Of a DNA stretch of 64,000 nt, positions 1 to 11,145 are shown one piece after another; within the stretch, counting starts at the first letter, position 1, and the number at the start of each line of letters is the position of its first letter. The stretch is taken from NCBI GenBank assembly GCA_030407315.1, contig JALQPE010002094.1, positions 1 to 64,000 of the forward strand. The letters are read 5' to 3'. A program made the translations under genes and the position numbers. The stretch comes from Asparagopsis taxiformis. Its lineage: Eukaryota; Rhodophyta; Florideophyceae; Bonnemaisoniales; Bonnemaisoniaceae. Under the pieces are notes generated by a model, which had not been told where the DNA came from, did not search any database, and was given only the letters and a program-made list of their open reading frames with translations.

Positions 1-64
1 TGTCGTCGGTTGGAAACCAAAGTGAATCAATCGCAAACATCCAGTTTCAACTTTCAGGATTGAG

Positions 65-69
65 ATAAG
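65..69. repeat. Target site duplication (left), ATAAG
   Basis: The five bases ATAAG directly before the 5' LTR recur directly after the 3' LTR (11141-11145). A 5-bp duplication is usual for Ty3/gypsy integrases. It shows that the whole element moved here in one event and that its ends have not recombined since. Confidence 0.93.
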
Positions 70-731
70 TGTAGTATACGTGGCAATTCCGAAATTGCAA
101 ATATTTACGTTTTTCCGCGGAATTCGAATCTCGGCGGACACGACCGGCGACAGCAATGCACGAACATTGCTGGCGCATGCGCGCGCGCAACCGGCACACG
201 TGTGCAACGAACGTACTGGCAACGGCCAACGGACCAACGGGTCCCTACGTGTGACCCACAAGGTCCTTTCCCATTCGGGACGTTACGAACAGTGTTTACA
301 CTGTAAAGCGATGCCATCGTGGCCATATAGGTATTGGCATCGTGCCGGGAGGGAAAGGGGACAAGACAACGATCGAGCAACGGCTCTAGTCTACGACTGA
401 CTTCTACGTTTACGTTTACGTTTGCCTACGTCTCCGTCGAGCGCTTTCTCCGTCGAGCTGCGTACTCCCTACCCATCGCCGCACGTAAGGCTGATTGCGT
501 GTAGTGCCTCCGGGCTTGGTTGAGAGCGCCTCCGGTGACGTACCACCTCGTTGCTAACGTAATCCTCGCGTGGATTGTTGCGTCGTGACGCTCGTGTCTA
601 CTCGCTAACCACTCTACCTTCTACCGTTCTAACAATACAGTCAAACACCAGCGGGTGGACTGCTCGTTTCGTTTCGTAAGGACAGCGTGTCCGTAGCTCG
701 TACCAGCTATCTAGAACTAACGTGTTCCACA
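70..731 (+). repeat. 5' LTR
   Basis: It begins TGTAGTATACGTGG and ends GTTCCACA; the same borders are at 10481 and 11140. It contains the palindrome CACACGTGTG near 195 and the motif CCCACAAGGTCC near 255, both also seen in the repeat near 15660-15810. The 3' LTR matches it apart from short indels (GGG versus GGGG, a TTT/TTTT run, GTT versus GTTT) and one variable stretch of about 30 bases near 400-450. By family knowledge it should hold the promoter and the RNA 5' end; I cannot place these. Confidence 0.94.
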
Positions 732-732
732 C

Positions 733-750
733 TGGTCTCTCGACCTAGAA
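733..750 (+). promoter_or_regulatory. Candidate primer-binding site
   Basis: TGGTCTCTCGACC starts one base after the 5' LTR. A TGG start pairs with the CCA end of a tRNA, as expected for minus-strand priming. I cannot name the tRNA. Position is the main support. Confidence 0.5.
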
Positions 751-830
751 GTTGCTACGAGCATAACGACAACCAACGAGGTTGAGCTCTTTTACGTTAA
801 CGAAAAGCTACGTGCTACAGACGACGGTCT

Positions 831-1778
831 ATGAATTACGCTGTGTCGAATTCCAGCGCGTCGCCCAGGCAACCGTTGCCAACGTCAGCGGACGCCGAAG
901 CCGACGTGGCCTTGTCAGCAGAAGCGATCTTCGCGACTGATCGATCTATCCCGCCGGATATCGAGGCGATCGGCCAGCTACCACGTACGGTAAGCCCGTT
1001 TGAGTCCGTGAGTATGGACCCCGCAACGCGCGGTCAGCTCAACGAAGGGAACGTGACTCCCACGGCACTACGTGTAGTGTACGAAGACCTTCGAGGTCAC
1101 ATCGAAAGGGCGAGCGACGCGGCCGTCGACGAAGCCGTAAGGCAGAGACTCGGAGTCTCGGAGCGCGAAGCTCGTGCGTTACGTGAACGCTCAGCGACCC
1201 TCGAACGGGAAAACGAAGATTTACGAAACCGCCTCTCCGCCGTGGAGGGAAGACTCGACTCGTTTGTCGTAGTATTCAACGAAATCGTCGCCGGACGTTC
1301 CGCTCCGCCGAGCGGAAGCGATCCGAATTACGAAGGCTCGCGCGCCTATAACTCGCAATCCTCCCCGGCCGTTCCGGGAGGATACCCACCAACACCCGGT
1401 CCGACGACCCCGACAACGTACGGAAGGGGGGCGACAGTGCAACGAGCCATCGCCACCCCGACGAGACGCCACGAAGGCAATTACGTTTTAACGATACGCC
1501 AGACCACGCGCGGTCGGCGGACGCAGCACGAGCTGCGCAATTCGATACGAGAGCTCCCCCGCCACGTGAGACGTACATTCCGTGGCTGGGTACGTTCGGC
1601 ACGACGGACACGCGAGTCCACGAAAACGAACGTGCCGACGCGGTACGCTTACCAGGGAACGCCCTCGGACCCGTTTGCCACGCGTTGGCAGAGCACACGA
1701 CAATGCTCGACGCATTTGCGAACGTGGTGTCGTACCGCATGTACCGACTTAACGATGTACGTGAACATCTCTACGTGA
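831..1778 (+). pseudogene. gag, N-terminal part (frame broken)
   Basis: The first ATG after the LTR opens a frame for the N-terminal half of Gag, the structural protein that packages element RNA. A charged heptad-like stretch at about residues 85-145, rich in Arg/Glu with ERENEDLRNRL, looks like a coiled coil. It is followed by a Pro/Gly/Thr-rich linker. The frame stays open to 1778, but its last part (from about 1430) is probably out of frame: the other frame is open from about 1350 and leads without a break into the recognisable capsid-like part. The likely break is the G6 run at 1426-1431. I therefore read residues 1-200 as real and the remainder as shadow. A programmed -1 shift is possible but there is no clear slippery heptamer. 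Confidence 0.7.
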
Positions 1779-2911
1779 ACGAGAGTCAAAGCGTACATAA
1801 GCTCAAACGTGAGCTGGAGGGACTTTTCCCTACGTTAAAGCCGTTCTCCGGCCGGAATCCGATTACGTTACTCGGATTCCTCGCCCAAATACGTGATGGG
1901 TTCAGCACACTCGGAGTGTGCGAGGGAGTGGCAGTACGTGCGCTGCACTTCTTCCTCGAAGGGGACGCCCGACGGTTCTACGATTCCCAGTGTACGACTG
2001 GTGTGATCACGACTGATCCGACGAAGAGGTTCTCGTGGCCTCACGTAATCAACGCGTTGATCAAACGATACCTGCAAGACGACGTGCTGCAGGAGGCCTA
2101 CGAAAAGGTCACGATGATCACGCAGAGTCCTAACGAGGACGAGAATCAGTACGCTGATAGACTCGACACCGCCACGCGGGCGTGTAACTACGTGTTTACG
2201 GATCGACTCCTCGTTCACCACTACGTACGTGGTTTGCTGCCCTCGACGCGGGCAGCCGTGACGGAACGACTCCGGTCACTCCCCGAACGAGAGAGGAACG
2301 ACCTCACCGTTGTGAGACGATTGGCGACGGCCGAAGGAACGACCTTCCGTGCACGTACGGCAGCTGTCGCGTCAGCCGCGAAACCGAAAGTGCGGTTTCC
2401 GGTGAAGCCTACGTTGGCTATTTCCGACCACGAGTCGAGGAAGTTCGCGGACTACGATGAGTCCGCGTACTTACGTAATGAACGGGCTAGCGAGCCCAGT
2501 TACCACGATGGTAACCCGAACATCCCCGCGAGGGACGACGACGACGTGTCGCTCGCTGCGGTTCACGTTGCCGAGAATTTGGAGGCGATCCTCTTCACGA
2601 ACGGGCCGCCGCCCAACGATACGAAAACGGCAAACGAAAAGCCGGACGAGCTCGAAGCTCGATTGAACCGTCCATGCGAGGACGTGCCGAAGCTCACGAG
2701 CGAGCAGACGCAATTGGCGCACTCCGTAATCCCGAATGATTACTGGACGCTGTCGTGTTGGTCATGCCGCGAAGATGGCCACTCGACGTTTACGTGTCCG
2801 CGTCTGACGCCAGATCAACGGATCTTTTTCGCGTACAAGTACTACCTCTTCCACGTGAAGAGCAACCCACGTCAGGCTGAGTACTTCCGCCAACGAATGG
2901 CTAAAACGTAA
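1432..2911 (+). pseudogene. gag, capsid and zinc-knuckle part
   Basis: This frame continues Gag after the presumed break. It shows the usual retrotransposon-gag region (KPFSGRNPITLLGFL through the YADRLDTATRACNYVF segment, about 1840-2290), which forms the capsid. Near the C terminus lies one CCHC zinc knuckle at about 2758-2800, reading C-W-S-C-R-E-D-G-H-S-T-F-T-C (CX2CX4HX4C), the nucleic-acid-binding motif. The stop is TAA at 2909-2911. An internal ATG at 1703 exists but lies inside the domain, so it is not a natural start. After the stop the frame does not run into protease, so a bypass, or further indels, would be needed for Gag-Pol. Confidence 0.75.
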
Positions 2912-3921
2912 CCAGGAACGACCTGGCGAGCGAGGGAACGTGACCCCGCGGAGGTACGGCACGCCGCCTACGATACTCCGAAACCCCAATCGTGACGGGG
3001 GAAGGCCCTTCGACAGGCGCCGCGGCGACTTTCGTAATGACCGACGTGACCCCCGCCCGTGGGCGAACGAACGAAATGGCCAGCGTAATGGCCGCAGCGG
3101 AGTCTACGTGACGACCTCCGCTGACGAAACACCACTCGAGGTGGAAACGAGTCACGATGACGAACGAGCTTCGTGGGCTCACGACGACGACGTGTCGAAC
3201 GGCCCGCGCCGGAAAACGACCAGGCGATGTAGGTCACGAGCCACCCACATCGCCTGAACCCTTACGTAAAAGGGGGACGACCGACGTCGATGATTGGTCC
3301 TCCGCAGGCTCACCGATGAACGAGAGTTACGTAAAGCTCACGGCCGCGAAGGCCAACTCGAGTCACACGACACCCGACGTGGGGGAAGAAACGAAGTCCG
3401 ACGGGACGAACGAACCTCACACGAAGAGGAAGCCTCGCAGACGAGCGAGACGCGCTACCCGGAAGCACGACGCTTCCGAGCGCGAGAAAGCCAAGCACGC
3501 GGCTTATACGAAGCGTGTCGACGCAAAAGAAGCCATACGGGCTCACACGATGAAGCGACGAACCGCTAGCGAAGACGTAGACCGCGCGCCGGTCAGGACC
3601 GAACCGTTGGTCCTCGACGGGCATACGTGCCTACTTGCGTCGAAGCATTATATCGTCCGGAACGATCGGACTAGACCTCAACGTGATGAGGGCGATTACC
3701 ATCGCGATGGATACGTGCAGCGGCTACAACTTGATACGAACAAGTTTACTACCCTACGACTGGGTCGACCGCTGTCTACGTGACGAAGAGCTACCGAAGC
3801 TCGGAGACGCCAACGGGCGACGTTTGCCTATCGAAGGCGCCATCCTGCTTCGTGTCAGGTTGGGGAACTCGCTGTTCCGCGTAAAATTCTTCGTAGCCAA
3901 CACGCTGGCTGTCCCGTTATA
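2912..3921 (+). pseudogene. Linker and retropepsin-like protease region, frame-broken
   Basis: Three frames take turns here. A basic Arg/Asp-rich linker is open at about 2940-3257, a second Lys/Arg-rich linker at 3157-3640, and a retropepsin-like domain at about 3640-3921. The protease part has AITIAMDTCSGYNLI, matching the D-[ST]-G active-site strand except that Cys stands where Gly is usual (DTCSG). It then runs through LGDANGRRLPIEGA to NTLAVPL. The flap-to-ILG strand continues in the next frame as I-M-G-T-S-F (from 3919), so the domain itself is split at 3919. The junction is TAATG: the stop of this frame and the ATG of the next share one base. It could be termination-reinitiation, a -1 shift, or a simple indel. 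Confidence 0.6.
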
Positions 3922-6900
3922 ATGGGCACGTCGTTCATGTCGAAGCATGTCGATGCTATACGCTGTCGAGCGCAGACAATCGACCTCCATCGGGGGGATA
4001 CGATACCCATTATCGCGGAGGGCGATACGACGACTCCGTACGAGGAGGGGGAAGAGACGAATCCAAACGTGGAACCCCCGAAACGCCGCGAGCGTAACGC
4101 GGCCTCGAATAGGCCGAGCCGAACGTTCTCGGTTCGCCTGACGAAGTACACGCGTGTACCGGCGATGTCGCAACGGACCGTCAACGTGACGACGGATGCG
4201 ACCGGACTCGTGTTCCTCGAACCGAAAGCGTCGGTGCAATTCCGGCATGGGCTGCGCATAGCCAACGGAGTGGTCGACGTAGGACCGAGAGAGACGTTCT
4301 CTATTATCGTGTCGAACTTCACGAAGAAGGACCGCGAATTGCCGAAAGGCGCGACGATTGCGTACGCGGTACGCTCCCCGTTGGGAATCGTCCCACTCAA
4401 GCGTGAGGGCGGCGAAGCCCTCGCGAAGGTTTTGAACCTACCGCTAGTCGACGCGACGACGCGGACAAATACGAACGGGTTGGGCGACGAAACGCCAGAC
4501 CCGTTGGTCAACGAAAAGGGGAACGACCCCGCCACGGATTGGCAGTCGACAATCGATTTGTCGCACCTCGACGACGAGGATTTACGAAAGCGCATCAACG
4601 AGATGCTAGCTACACATTCGTCAATGTGGACGAGCGGACGCCTCGGCGAAATCAATGCTACGGAGCATCGAATCGAACTCGAACCGGGCACGCGGCCCAT
4701 ACGTTCAATGCCCTATCGTCAGGGTCCGGCTTTACGTACGATAGCCGAGGAGCAGATCACGAAGATGCTCAACGAAGGGGTTATCGAACCCGCGTCCAGC
4801 GAATGGGCGTCACCAATCGTGTTGGTGCCGAAGAAGGACGGATCCTTACGTTTCTGTGTCGACTACAGGCGTTTGAACGCGAAAACGATCGCTGATTCGT
4901 ACCCGCTTCCTCGTATGGAAGACTGCCTCGATTCGTTGGGCGACGCCGCCATCTTCACGACACTCGATTGTAACGCCGGTTACTGGCAAGTGCCCGTCTC
5001 CGCCGAGGACCGTGATAAGACAACGTTTACGTCTTTCATGGGAACGTATCGCTACGTGCGAATGCCATTCGGGCTACGAAATGCCCCCGCTACGTTTCAG
5101 CGGACGTTGGACATCATCCTCTCCGGAGTACGTTGGCAATCGTGCCTTGTTTACTTAGACGACGTAATCGTCTTTTCGAAAGACCTCGAGTCTCACCTGG
5201 GTCACGTTGACCAGGTGCTTTCCCTGCTACGCGCAGCGGGAGTAACGTTAAAGCTCACGAAGTGCTCGTTCTTTCAACCACGAGTTGACTACCTGGGGCA
5301 CGTGATTACCCCAGGGAAGCTGCACGTCGCAGCACGGAACAAGGAAGCCTTTCGTACGGCTACGTTCCCGCGAGACAAGACGCAATGTCGATCGTTTTTG
5401 GGCGCGGCCAACGTTTACCGCCGTTTCGTAAAGGCGTATGCCGAGATCGCTCGGCCACTCAACACGATGTTGAAGAAGGACGCTTCCCCCGATTGGACGA
5501 ATCCAACTGACGCGCAAACGAATGCGTTCGAAACGTTGAAGACAATACTGGTGTCGCCACCAGTATTGCACCTTCCGAAGGCGGGACGTCCGTTCATGAT
5601 CGATACCGACGCGTCGGCGTATCAGCTGGGAGCTACGTTGCTCCAGCAGCAAAACGAAGATAAGCCCAACGAATGGGTGCCGATTGGGTACTGGTCGAAG
5701 ACCCTTAACGAAACCGAACGTGGTTACTCGGCGACCGAGCGCGAGTGCTACTCCGTCGTCTGGGCGATAACGTCGCTCCGACCCTACGTAGAGGGTCAGC
5801 GATTCACCGTACGTACGGACCACGAAGCCTTACGTTGGCTGATGACGTTGACGGACGCGTCCGGACGACTACTACGATGGAGGCTACGCGTTGCCGAATT
5901 CGATTTCGAAGTTACGTACAGGCCTGGGCGCGTGCACCAGGTACCTGACGCTTTATCACGTGTGATATCTACGTATGACGACGGTCGACCCGTCGACGAT
6001 GACGTACCATCGTACGGGGACGCGGTCCTCGTGACGACTCGCAGTCGTCGACAACCCACACGAAATGGGCAAGGACGAACGACGTCCGTACGTAAAAAGG
6101 CAACGAATGCCAGGGGTCACGACGACCCGTCGAACGAGACTCGTGACGAACGGACACCAGCCGCGACGGCTGGCCACGATGGACTCGAGTTCAACCGCGA
6201 CGCGTCGCTCGATGACGTTCTCGACGAGGAACCGGATTTCCTCGACGAACAGCGCGCTGCTGAAGACGATTCGGCACGCGTGCCACCAGCTGACGTTCAG
6301 CTTCCCATTACGAGGGACGAGCTTATCGAAGCTCAACGCGAGGACGCGTTCTGTCAAACGATACTGACACGACAGTCCGAGACGCAGGACGCTGCATTCT
6401 TCGAAGGCCACGATGGCCTACTCCGACGCCGGAACCCTCACGACGAGGAACGTACACAAATCGTTGTGCCGGCTTCGTTACGGCCGCGGCTGCTGGAGTT
6501 AACGCACCACCACGTCCTCGCTGGACATCCCGGACAAACGCGTATGTACTACACCCTACGGAGGACGTACTACTGGCCCGCGATGGCCGCCGACATCCAC
6601 GCAACGGTACGAAACTGCGTTGGATGTGCGAAGAACCGCGTGAAGCTTCGCAAACGGACGAACCCGTTACGTTTATTTCCGGCTACGGAGCCGTTGCGAG
6701 ACCTATGTATCGACATACTAGGTCCGCTTACGAAAACCACGCGTGGTAACCGATTTATCCTCGTGATAACGGACCGCTTCACGAAGCTGACTAGAGTCGT
6801 ACCTCTACGTAATATCGATTCCGCCAACGTGGCGAGCGCGTTCGTCAACGCGTGGGTCTTCTCGTATGGACCCCCACGGACGCTCATAAGCGACAACGGA

Positions 6901-7757
6901 AAGCAGTTCGCTGCTAAGTTCTTCCAGCGCGTTTGCAACGAGATTGGCGTAACGAACGTCTTTACGTCGACGTACCACCCCCAAACGAACGGGCAGGTGG
7001 AGCGCTACAACAGGACGATCCTGGCGATGCTGCGCAATTACGTGAACGAAAACCAGAACGACTGGGATCGATACGCATCGGCGTTAACGTTTGCGTACAA
7101 CACGCATGTGCATTCGAGCACGGGCACGACGCCCTTCGATTTGATTCTCACGAATCCACCGCCACCGTTGGCGCTACACACGTCGGTAACGAACCGCGAA
7201 CTACCCGACGGGGGAGGGCGAGCCACTTACGTGCGTGAGCTCGCCACAACGATGGATAACGCGTATCGAACGCTGAAGGCCGCGCAGGCACGTTATAAAC
7301 GAAATTTCGACAAACGAGTCCGTGTCTCGAATCGAAACATCCGCGCGGGAGAATACGTATTCATCGACCCGACGGACGGGACCACGAAGGGCACGAAGCT
7401 CGGCAACCACGCGTTGGGACCGTTCCGCGTACTACGTAACGACGTACGAACGTTCGTCATCCAACGAGGAGACGTAGTTGAACGTGTCAACTCGGACCGC
7501 GTTGCGTACGCGCCAACGCCGGCGAACGCGCCCCCGCCGGAGCCATACGATGCCACCGAGGCAGACCTCGACAAGAACCGCGACGGTCCGGCGTATGTAG
7601 TAGACGACCTACTCAACCACCGCGTGAACGAGGACGGAACGTTAGACTTCCTCGTGAAGTGGGTCGGGTATCGTACCCTACGTGGGAGCCCCGCCGGAAC
7701 GTATCTGAAGAGAGCGTCTCTCGATACTTCGCACGCGTGCGACGAGCAACAACGTGA
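3922..7757 (+). CDS. pol: reverse transcriptase, RNase H, integrase, chromodomain
   Basis: This frame makes the replication and integration enzymes. RT has the catalytic YLDD (5152-5163, in CLVYLDDVIVFS). RNase H begins at FMIDTDAS (about 5596) and includes the YSATERECYSVVWA and TDHEALRWL motifs. Integrase has an HHCC zinc finger (HHHVLAGHPGQ ... NCVGCAKN, about 6505-6640) and a DDE core with CIDILGPL, ISDNGKQF and QTNGQVERYNR. The C-terminal chromodomain (FLVKWVGY at about 7650) continues in the -1 frame from about 7671 (YPTWEPRRNVSEESVSRYF), ending at TGA 7755-7757. The original frame runs on to 7929, but those last residues are not chromodomain and are probably shadow. The ATG at 3922 lies inside the protease, so it is not the natural start of a pol protein. 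Confidence 0.9.
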
Positions 7758-9200
7758 AAGGCCACGACGGCCCCCGAAAACGCACACGAGCGTCGGGTTA
7801 AGCGCACGCGTGCGCGACGTTGCACGATGCAACAAACGAAGGCGACGAGCCGCACGAACGAGAAGCGAAGGCACAACGAGTGGCCGGGACGTCCACCCTT
7901 GCGTTGGGGGGGGGCGCGATGCGTGCTAGAGCCGTCGCTCTTTTCGTTTTCGACACCATACGTTGGTGGAGGCACGAGCGCCAACGAAAGATTGGACGAC
8001 GAGTCCACGCGCGGACGATTCACACGATGTGAAGAGCCACGACTGGCTCGACAGTGTTGACCGCCCCACGGGCAAAGGTGACGACACCACGGGCCACGGA
8101 CGGACAACACGTCAGATTTTTCGCGCGAAAAATTATACTTGGGCCAGCGGGCCATGGGCGCACGGTACGAAACATCGGGCCGATTACAGTGCGCTAATCC
8201 GGCCAAATCTCGGGACACGCGTGCCCCGAAAATTTCGTAATTTTGGCACGTCACGTGAGCCATCGCACGTCCCCGTGGACAGCCGCTGACAACGAGTCGC
8301 ATCGACCAACGAGGTCAACGCCAAACAGCTCGCGAGCTAACGGCAACGTGACGCCGGAAGGCGGAGAAACGACGTAGGACGGACGCGTCCCCAACGAAGA
8401 TGGCAACGGCCTCATTACGAAACTTCCCGCACGAAGCGGAACGAAGCTATACGTTAGCCGACGAATTAGACCAACGGGTCTCAGCGCACGAAGCGCGCGA
8501 GTGAAGCGTGCGAACGACGAGCCAACGAGGCCGCGACGACGGACGGCGAACCGAATCGCCATCGTGAGGCACGACGCCGAACACGGTAGCCACGTACGGC
8601 AACCACGGAACGACACAACGGTGTCCTGCCACGCGGGCATAGCGAATGACGCGCGAAAGCGAAAAGCCCGCCGGCTAGTCGAGACGCACGAGCAAACCCG
8701 AAAGGGGTTGACCACGTACGGTCACGAAGGCTAAGACGCGCACGTCCGCATCGCAAAACGAGAAGCTAACGAGCTTAGACCCCGTTCGAATTCGAAGGCG
8801 CGCGCGGCACCGGCCACGTCGGCCAGGATACGAGCGCGTACGCGGACGTCGCTAACGATAACGACGCACGCCAACGGGCCGAACGTACGAAACGAAATAC
8901 GAATACGCAACGGCGTACAAGCTGGTAGCCAACGTAAACGGCACAGCTGAAGGCAACGTCTGCCGACGAACCTGGCTCACGTAACAGCCTCAAACGCCCG
9001 CGGGCGTGCGAAACGACTTCGTCAATCGCGTCCCCGTCGGGTTCGCAAGTCGAATAAACTAAATTACGCAACGGCGTAGAGGGCGAGCATTACGTATGCC
9101 CAAGTGCACGTCGCACCACATAACGGATGAGCTAACGAAACGCTCCTCGGACGCCGCGGCGAACGACGCCACCACGCGAAGCGGACTAGCGCAACGGTTG

Positions 9201-9900
9201 CGCCACCGGCTAACGTGAAGCCGCGGGAACGTAAAGCGCGACGGCGCTAACGGTGTTAACGGCTATACGAAAAGCCAAGCCCGCCGGCAAAGACGTTGTG
9301 AACGGAACTGCGACGCACCACGACGCACCGCCGCGTACACGCAACGGCGTGAAACGTCAAGCCAACTCACGCGCGAGTCGGCCTGACGTTTGGCGAATTT
9401 TCCGTCCAGCTCATCGGAGCAAATTAAAATTGGCACCGACGTGCTACGTGCCAAAGAGCTCGAATGCTCAACGGAATTCGACACCCGACGGGGTTATCCG
9501 CACGAGGAACGACGGCGGAAACGAATTCCGAGATAGTTACAAAATGATAACGCCACTGGCCAACGTGAAGCCGCGGAACGTGAAGCGCGACGGCGCTAAT
9601 GACGTCAATGGCTATACGAAAAGCCAAGCCCGCCGGCCACCACGTCGTCAGCGAAACCGCAACGTACTGCGACGAATTGCTGCGTACACGCCACGGCGTA
9701 GAACGTCAAACCGACTCACGTGCGAGTCGGTCTGACGTTCGATGAAATTTTCACCTAGCTCATCGGAGCAAATTAAAATTAGCACCGACGTGCTACGCGC
9801 TAAAGAGCTCGAATGCTCAACGGAATTTGACACCCGACGGGGTTATCCGGACGAGAAACGACGGCGGAAACGATTTCTGAGTTAGTTACTAAATGATACG
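9201..9900 (+). repeat. Tandem duplication, two units of about 350 bp
   Basis: Unit 1 begins at 9201 (CGCCACCGGCTAACGTGAAG) and unit 2 at 9551 (CGCCACTGGCCAACGTGAAG), giving a 350-bp period. Shared blocks include GGCTATACGAAAAGCC (9260 and 9610), GAGCAAATTAAAATT (9417 and 9766) and AAAGAGCTCGAATGCTCAAC (9452 and 9801). The copies differ at many scattered sites, so the duplication is older than the insertion judged by LTR similarity. Confidence 0.88.
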
Positions 9901-10093
9901 CACGCCAACGGGCTCTACGGTCGAGGTTAACGTACCACTCGCAGTGAAAAGCCGCCGCTACGCGCCGCCGCTTTGCCGAATAATCGCGTGTGTTACGAAC
10001 CTGCCAACGGGCACGCGCCGCCGCGAACTCGAAGCACGGGCTACGTAAGCCTTACGACACCCGACGGGGTAGACGCCACAACAAAAAAATTGT

Positions 10094-10122
10094 GGGGAGG
10101 GGCTTAACGCTAACCCCTCCCC
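10094..10122 (+). repeat. G/C hairpin (GGGGAGGGG / CCCCTCCCC)
   Basis: GGGGAGGGG at 10094-10102 and CCCCTCCCC at 10114-10122 form a perfect 9-bp stem with an 11-nt loop, preceded by an A7 run. It lies about 360 bp before the 3' LTR. The purine arm could act as a second plus-strand primer; this is only inference. Confidence 0.7.
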
Positions 10123-10463
10123 CGCTGCAGACGACCTGCCAACACGTATTACGAAGCTCAACGGAGCCATGCGATTACGCAAAGAAACAAACGAAGGTTT
10201 ACGAAGCAGCTCGATGCTAAAAGCCTACGAGGCCTACGACTAACCACGGAACGATGCCAACGGGCGGGCCGCGATGATTACGAAAGAGCCGGAGCGCACG
10301 CGCGCGCTCCGGCGCCGTGGCGATTCGATCAGCCAACCGGGCCGCGTACGTTTAAACGAGATTTTTCGGGACAACTGCCACGTCCGCAGTTGTACCCGAA
10401 AAGGCGCCACGGCCCCGTGTCTCAGGCGCGTCCTGAAGGGCCTCGCGTGGCCGGGACGTCCAC

Positions 10464-10480
10464 GTGTGGGGGTGGGGCTG
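10464..10480 (+). promoter_or_regulatory. Polypurine tract, plus-strand primer
   Basis: A G-rich tract (GTGGGGGTGGGGCTG) ends directly at the TG of the 3' LTR, the fixed position of the polypurine tract that primes plus-strand DNA. It has T interruptions and a CTG end, so it is less pure than most. Confidence 0.65.
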
Positions 10481-11140
10481 TGTAGTATACGTGGCAATTC
10501 CGAAATTGCAAATATTTACGTTTTTCCGCGGAATTCGAATCTCGGCGGACACGACCGGCGACAGCAATGCACGAACATTGCTGGCGCATGCGCGCGCGCA
10601 ACCGGCACACGTGTGCAACGAACGTACTGGCAACGGCCAACGGACCAACGGGTCCCTACGTGTGACCCACAAGGTCCTTTCCCATTCGGGGACGTTACGA
10701 ACAGTGTTTACACTGTAAAGCGATGCCATCGTGGCCATATAGGTATTGGCATCGTGCCGGGAGGGAAAGGGGACAAGACAACGATCGAGCAACGGCTCTA
10801 GTCTACGACTGACTTCTACGTTTTACGTTTACGTTCTGCCTAACGAGGCTTCGTCTCCGTCGAGCTGCGTACTCCCTACCCATCGCCGCACGTAAGGCTG
10901 ATTGCGTGTAGTGCCTCCGGGCTTGGTTGAGAGCGCCTCCGGTGACGTACCACCTCGTTTGCTAACGTAATCCTCGCGTGGATTGTTGCGTCGTGACGCT
11001 CGTGTCTACTCGCTAACCACTCTACCTTCTACCGTTCTAACAATACAGTCAAACACCAGCGGGTGGACTGCTCGTTTCGTTTCGTAAGGACAGCGTGTCC
11101 GTAGCTCGTACCAGCTATCTAGAACTAACGTGGTTCCACA
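10481..11140 (+). repeat. 3' LTR
   Basis: It matches the 5' LTR from TGTAGTATACGTGG to GGTTCCACA. Differences are mainly one-base indels in short runs plus one rearranged stretch at about 10818-10860 (the 5' LTR has an extra CGAGCGCTTTCTC-like segment). It is followed by the right copy of the ATAAG duplication. Confidence 0.94.
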
Positions 11141-11145
11141 ATAAG
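11141..11145. repeat. Target site duplication (right), ATAAG
   Basis: It matches 65-69 exactly and marks the right edge of the element. Confidence 0.93.

Larger units (their letters stand above)
7930..10462 (+). other. Long 3' noncoding region of the LTR element
   Basis: About 2.5 kb between pol and the polypurine tract have no frame that resembles a protein. The stretch is strikingly rich in AACG/TAACG/CAACG words, contains a 350-bp tandem duplication (9201-9900) and a G/C hairpin (10094-10122). Envelope-like ORFs, seen in some gypsy elements here, are not present. It may hold packaging or regulatory RNA signals; this is a guess. Confidence 0.7.
70..11140 (+). mobile_element. Complete Ty3/gypsy chromovirus-type LTR retrotransposon
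   Basis: The element of about 11.07 kb is bounded by near-identical LTRs that start TG and end CA, flanked by ATAAG duplications. Inside, in order, are a candidate primer-binding site, gag with a zinc knuckle, a retropepsin-like region, RT, RNase H, integrase and a C-terminal chromodomain. This order, with integrase after RNase H, defines Ty3/gypsy, and the chromodomain places it among chromoviruses. The gag-protease part changes frame several times and the chromodomain changes frame once, so this copy cannot make a normal polyprotein as written. The LTRs differ mostly by single-base indels, so insertion was recent or the breaks are assembly errors. Base use is very rich in ACG/AACG compared with the host genes downstream. 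Confidence 0.95.

Noticed and set aside
3922..7929. Reading the pol ORF from ATG 3922 to stop 7929 as one natural protein
   Set aside because: The ATG lies within the protease fold and the last 85 codons are out of frame with the chromodomain; both ends are shadows.
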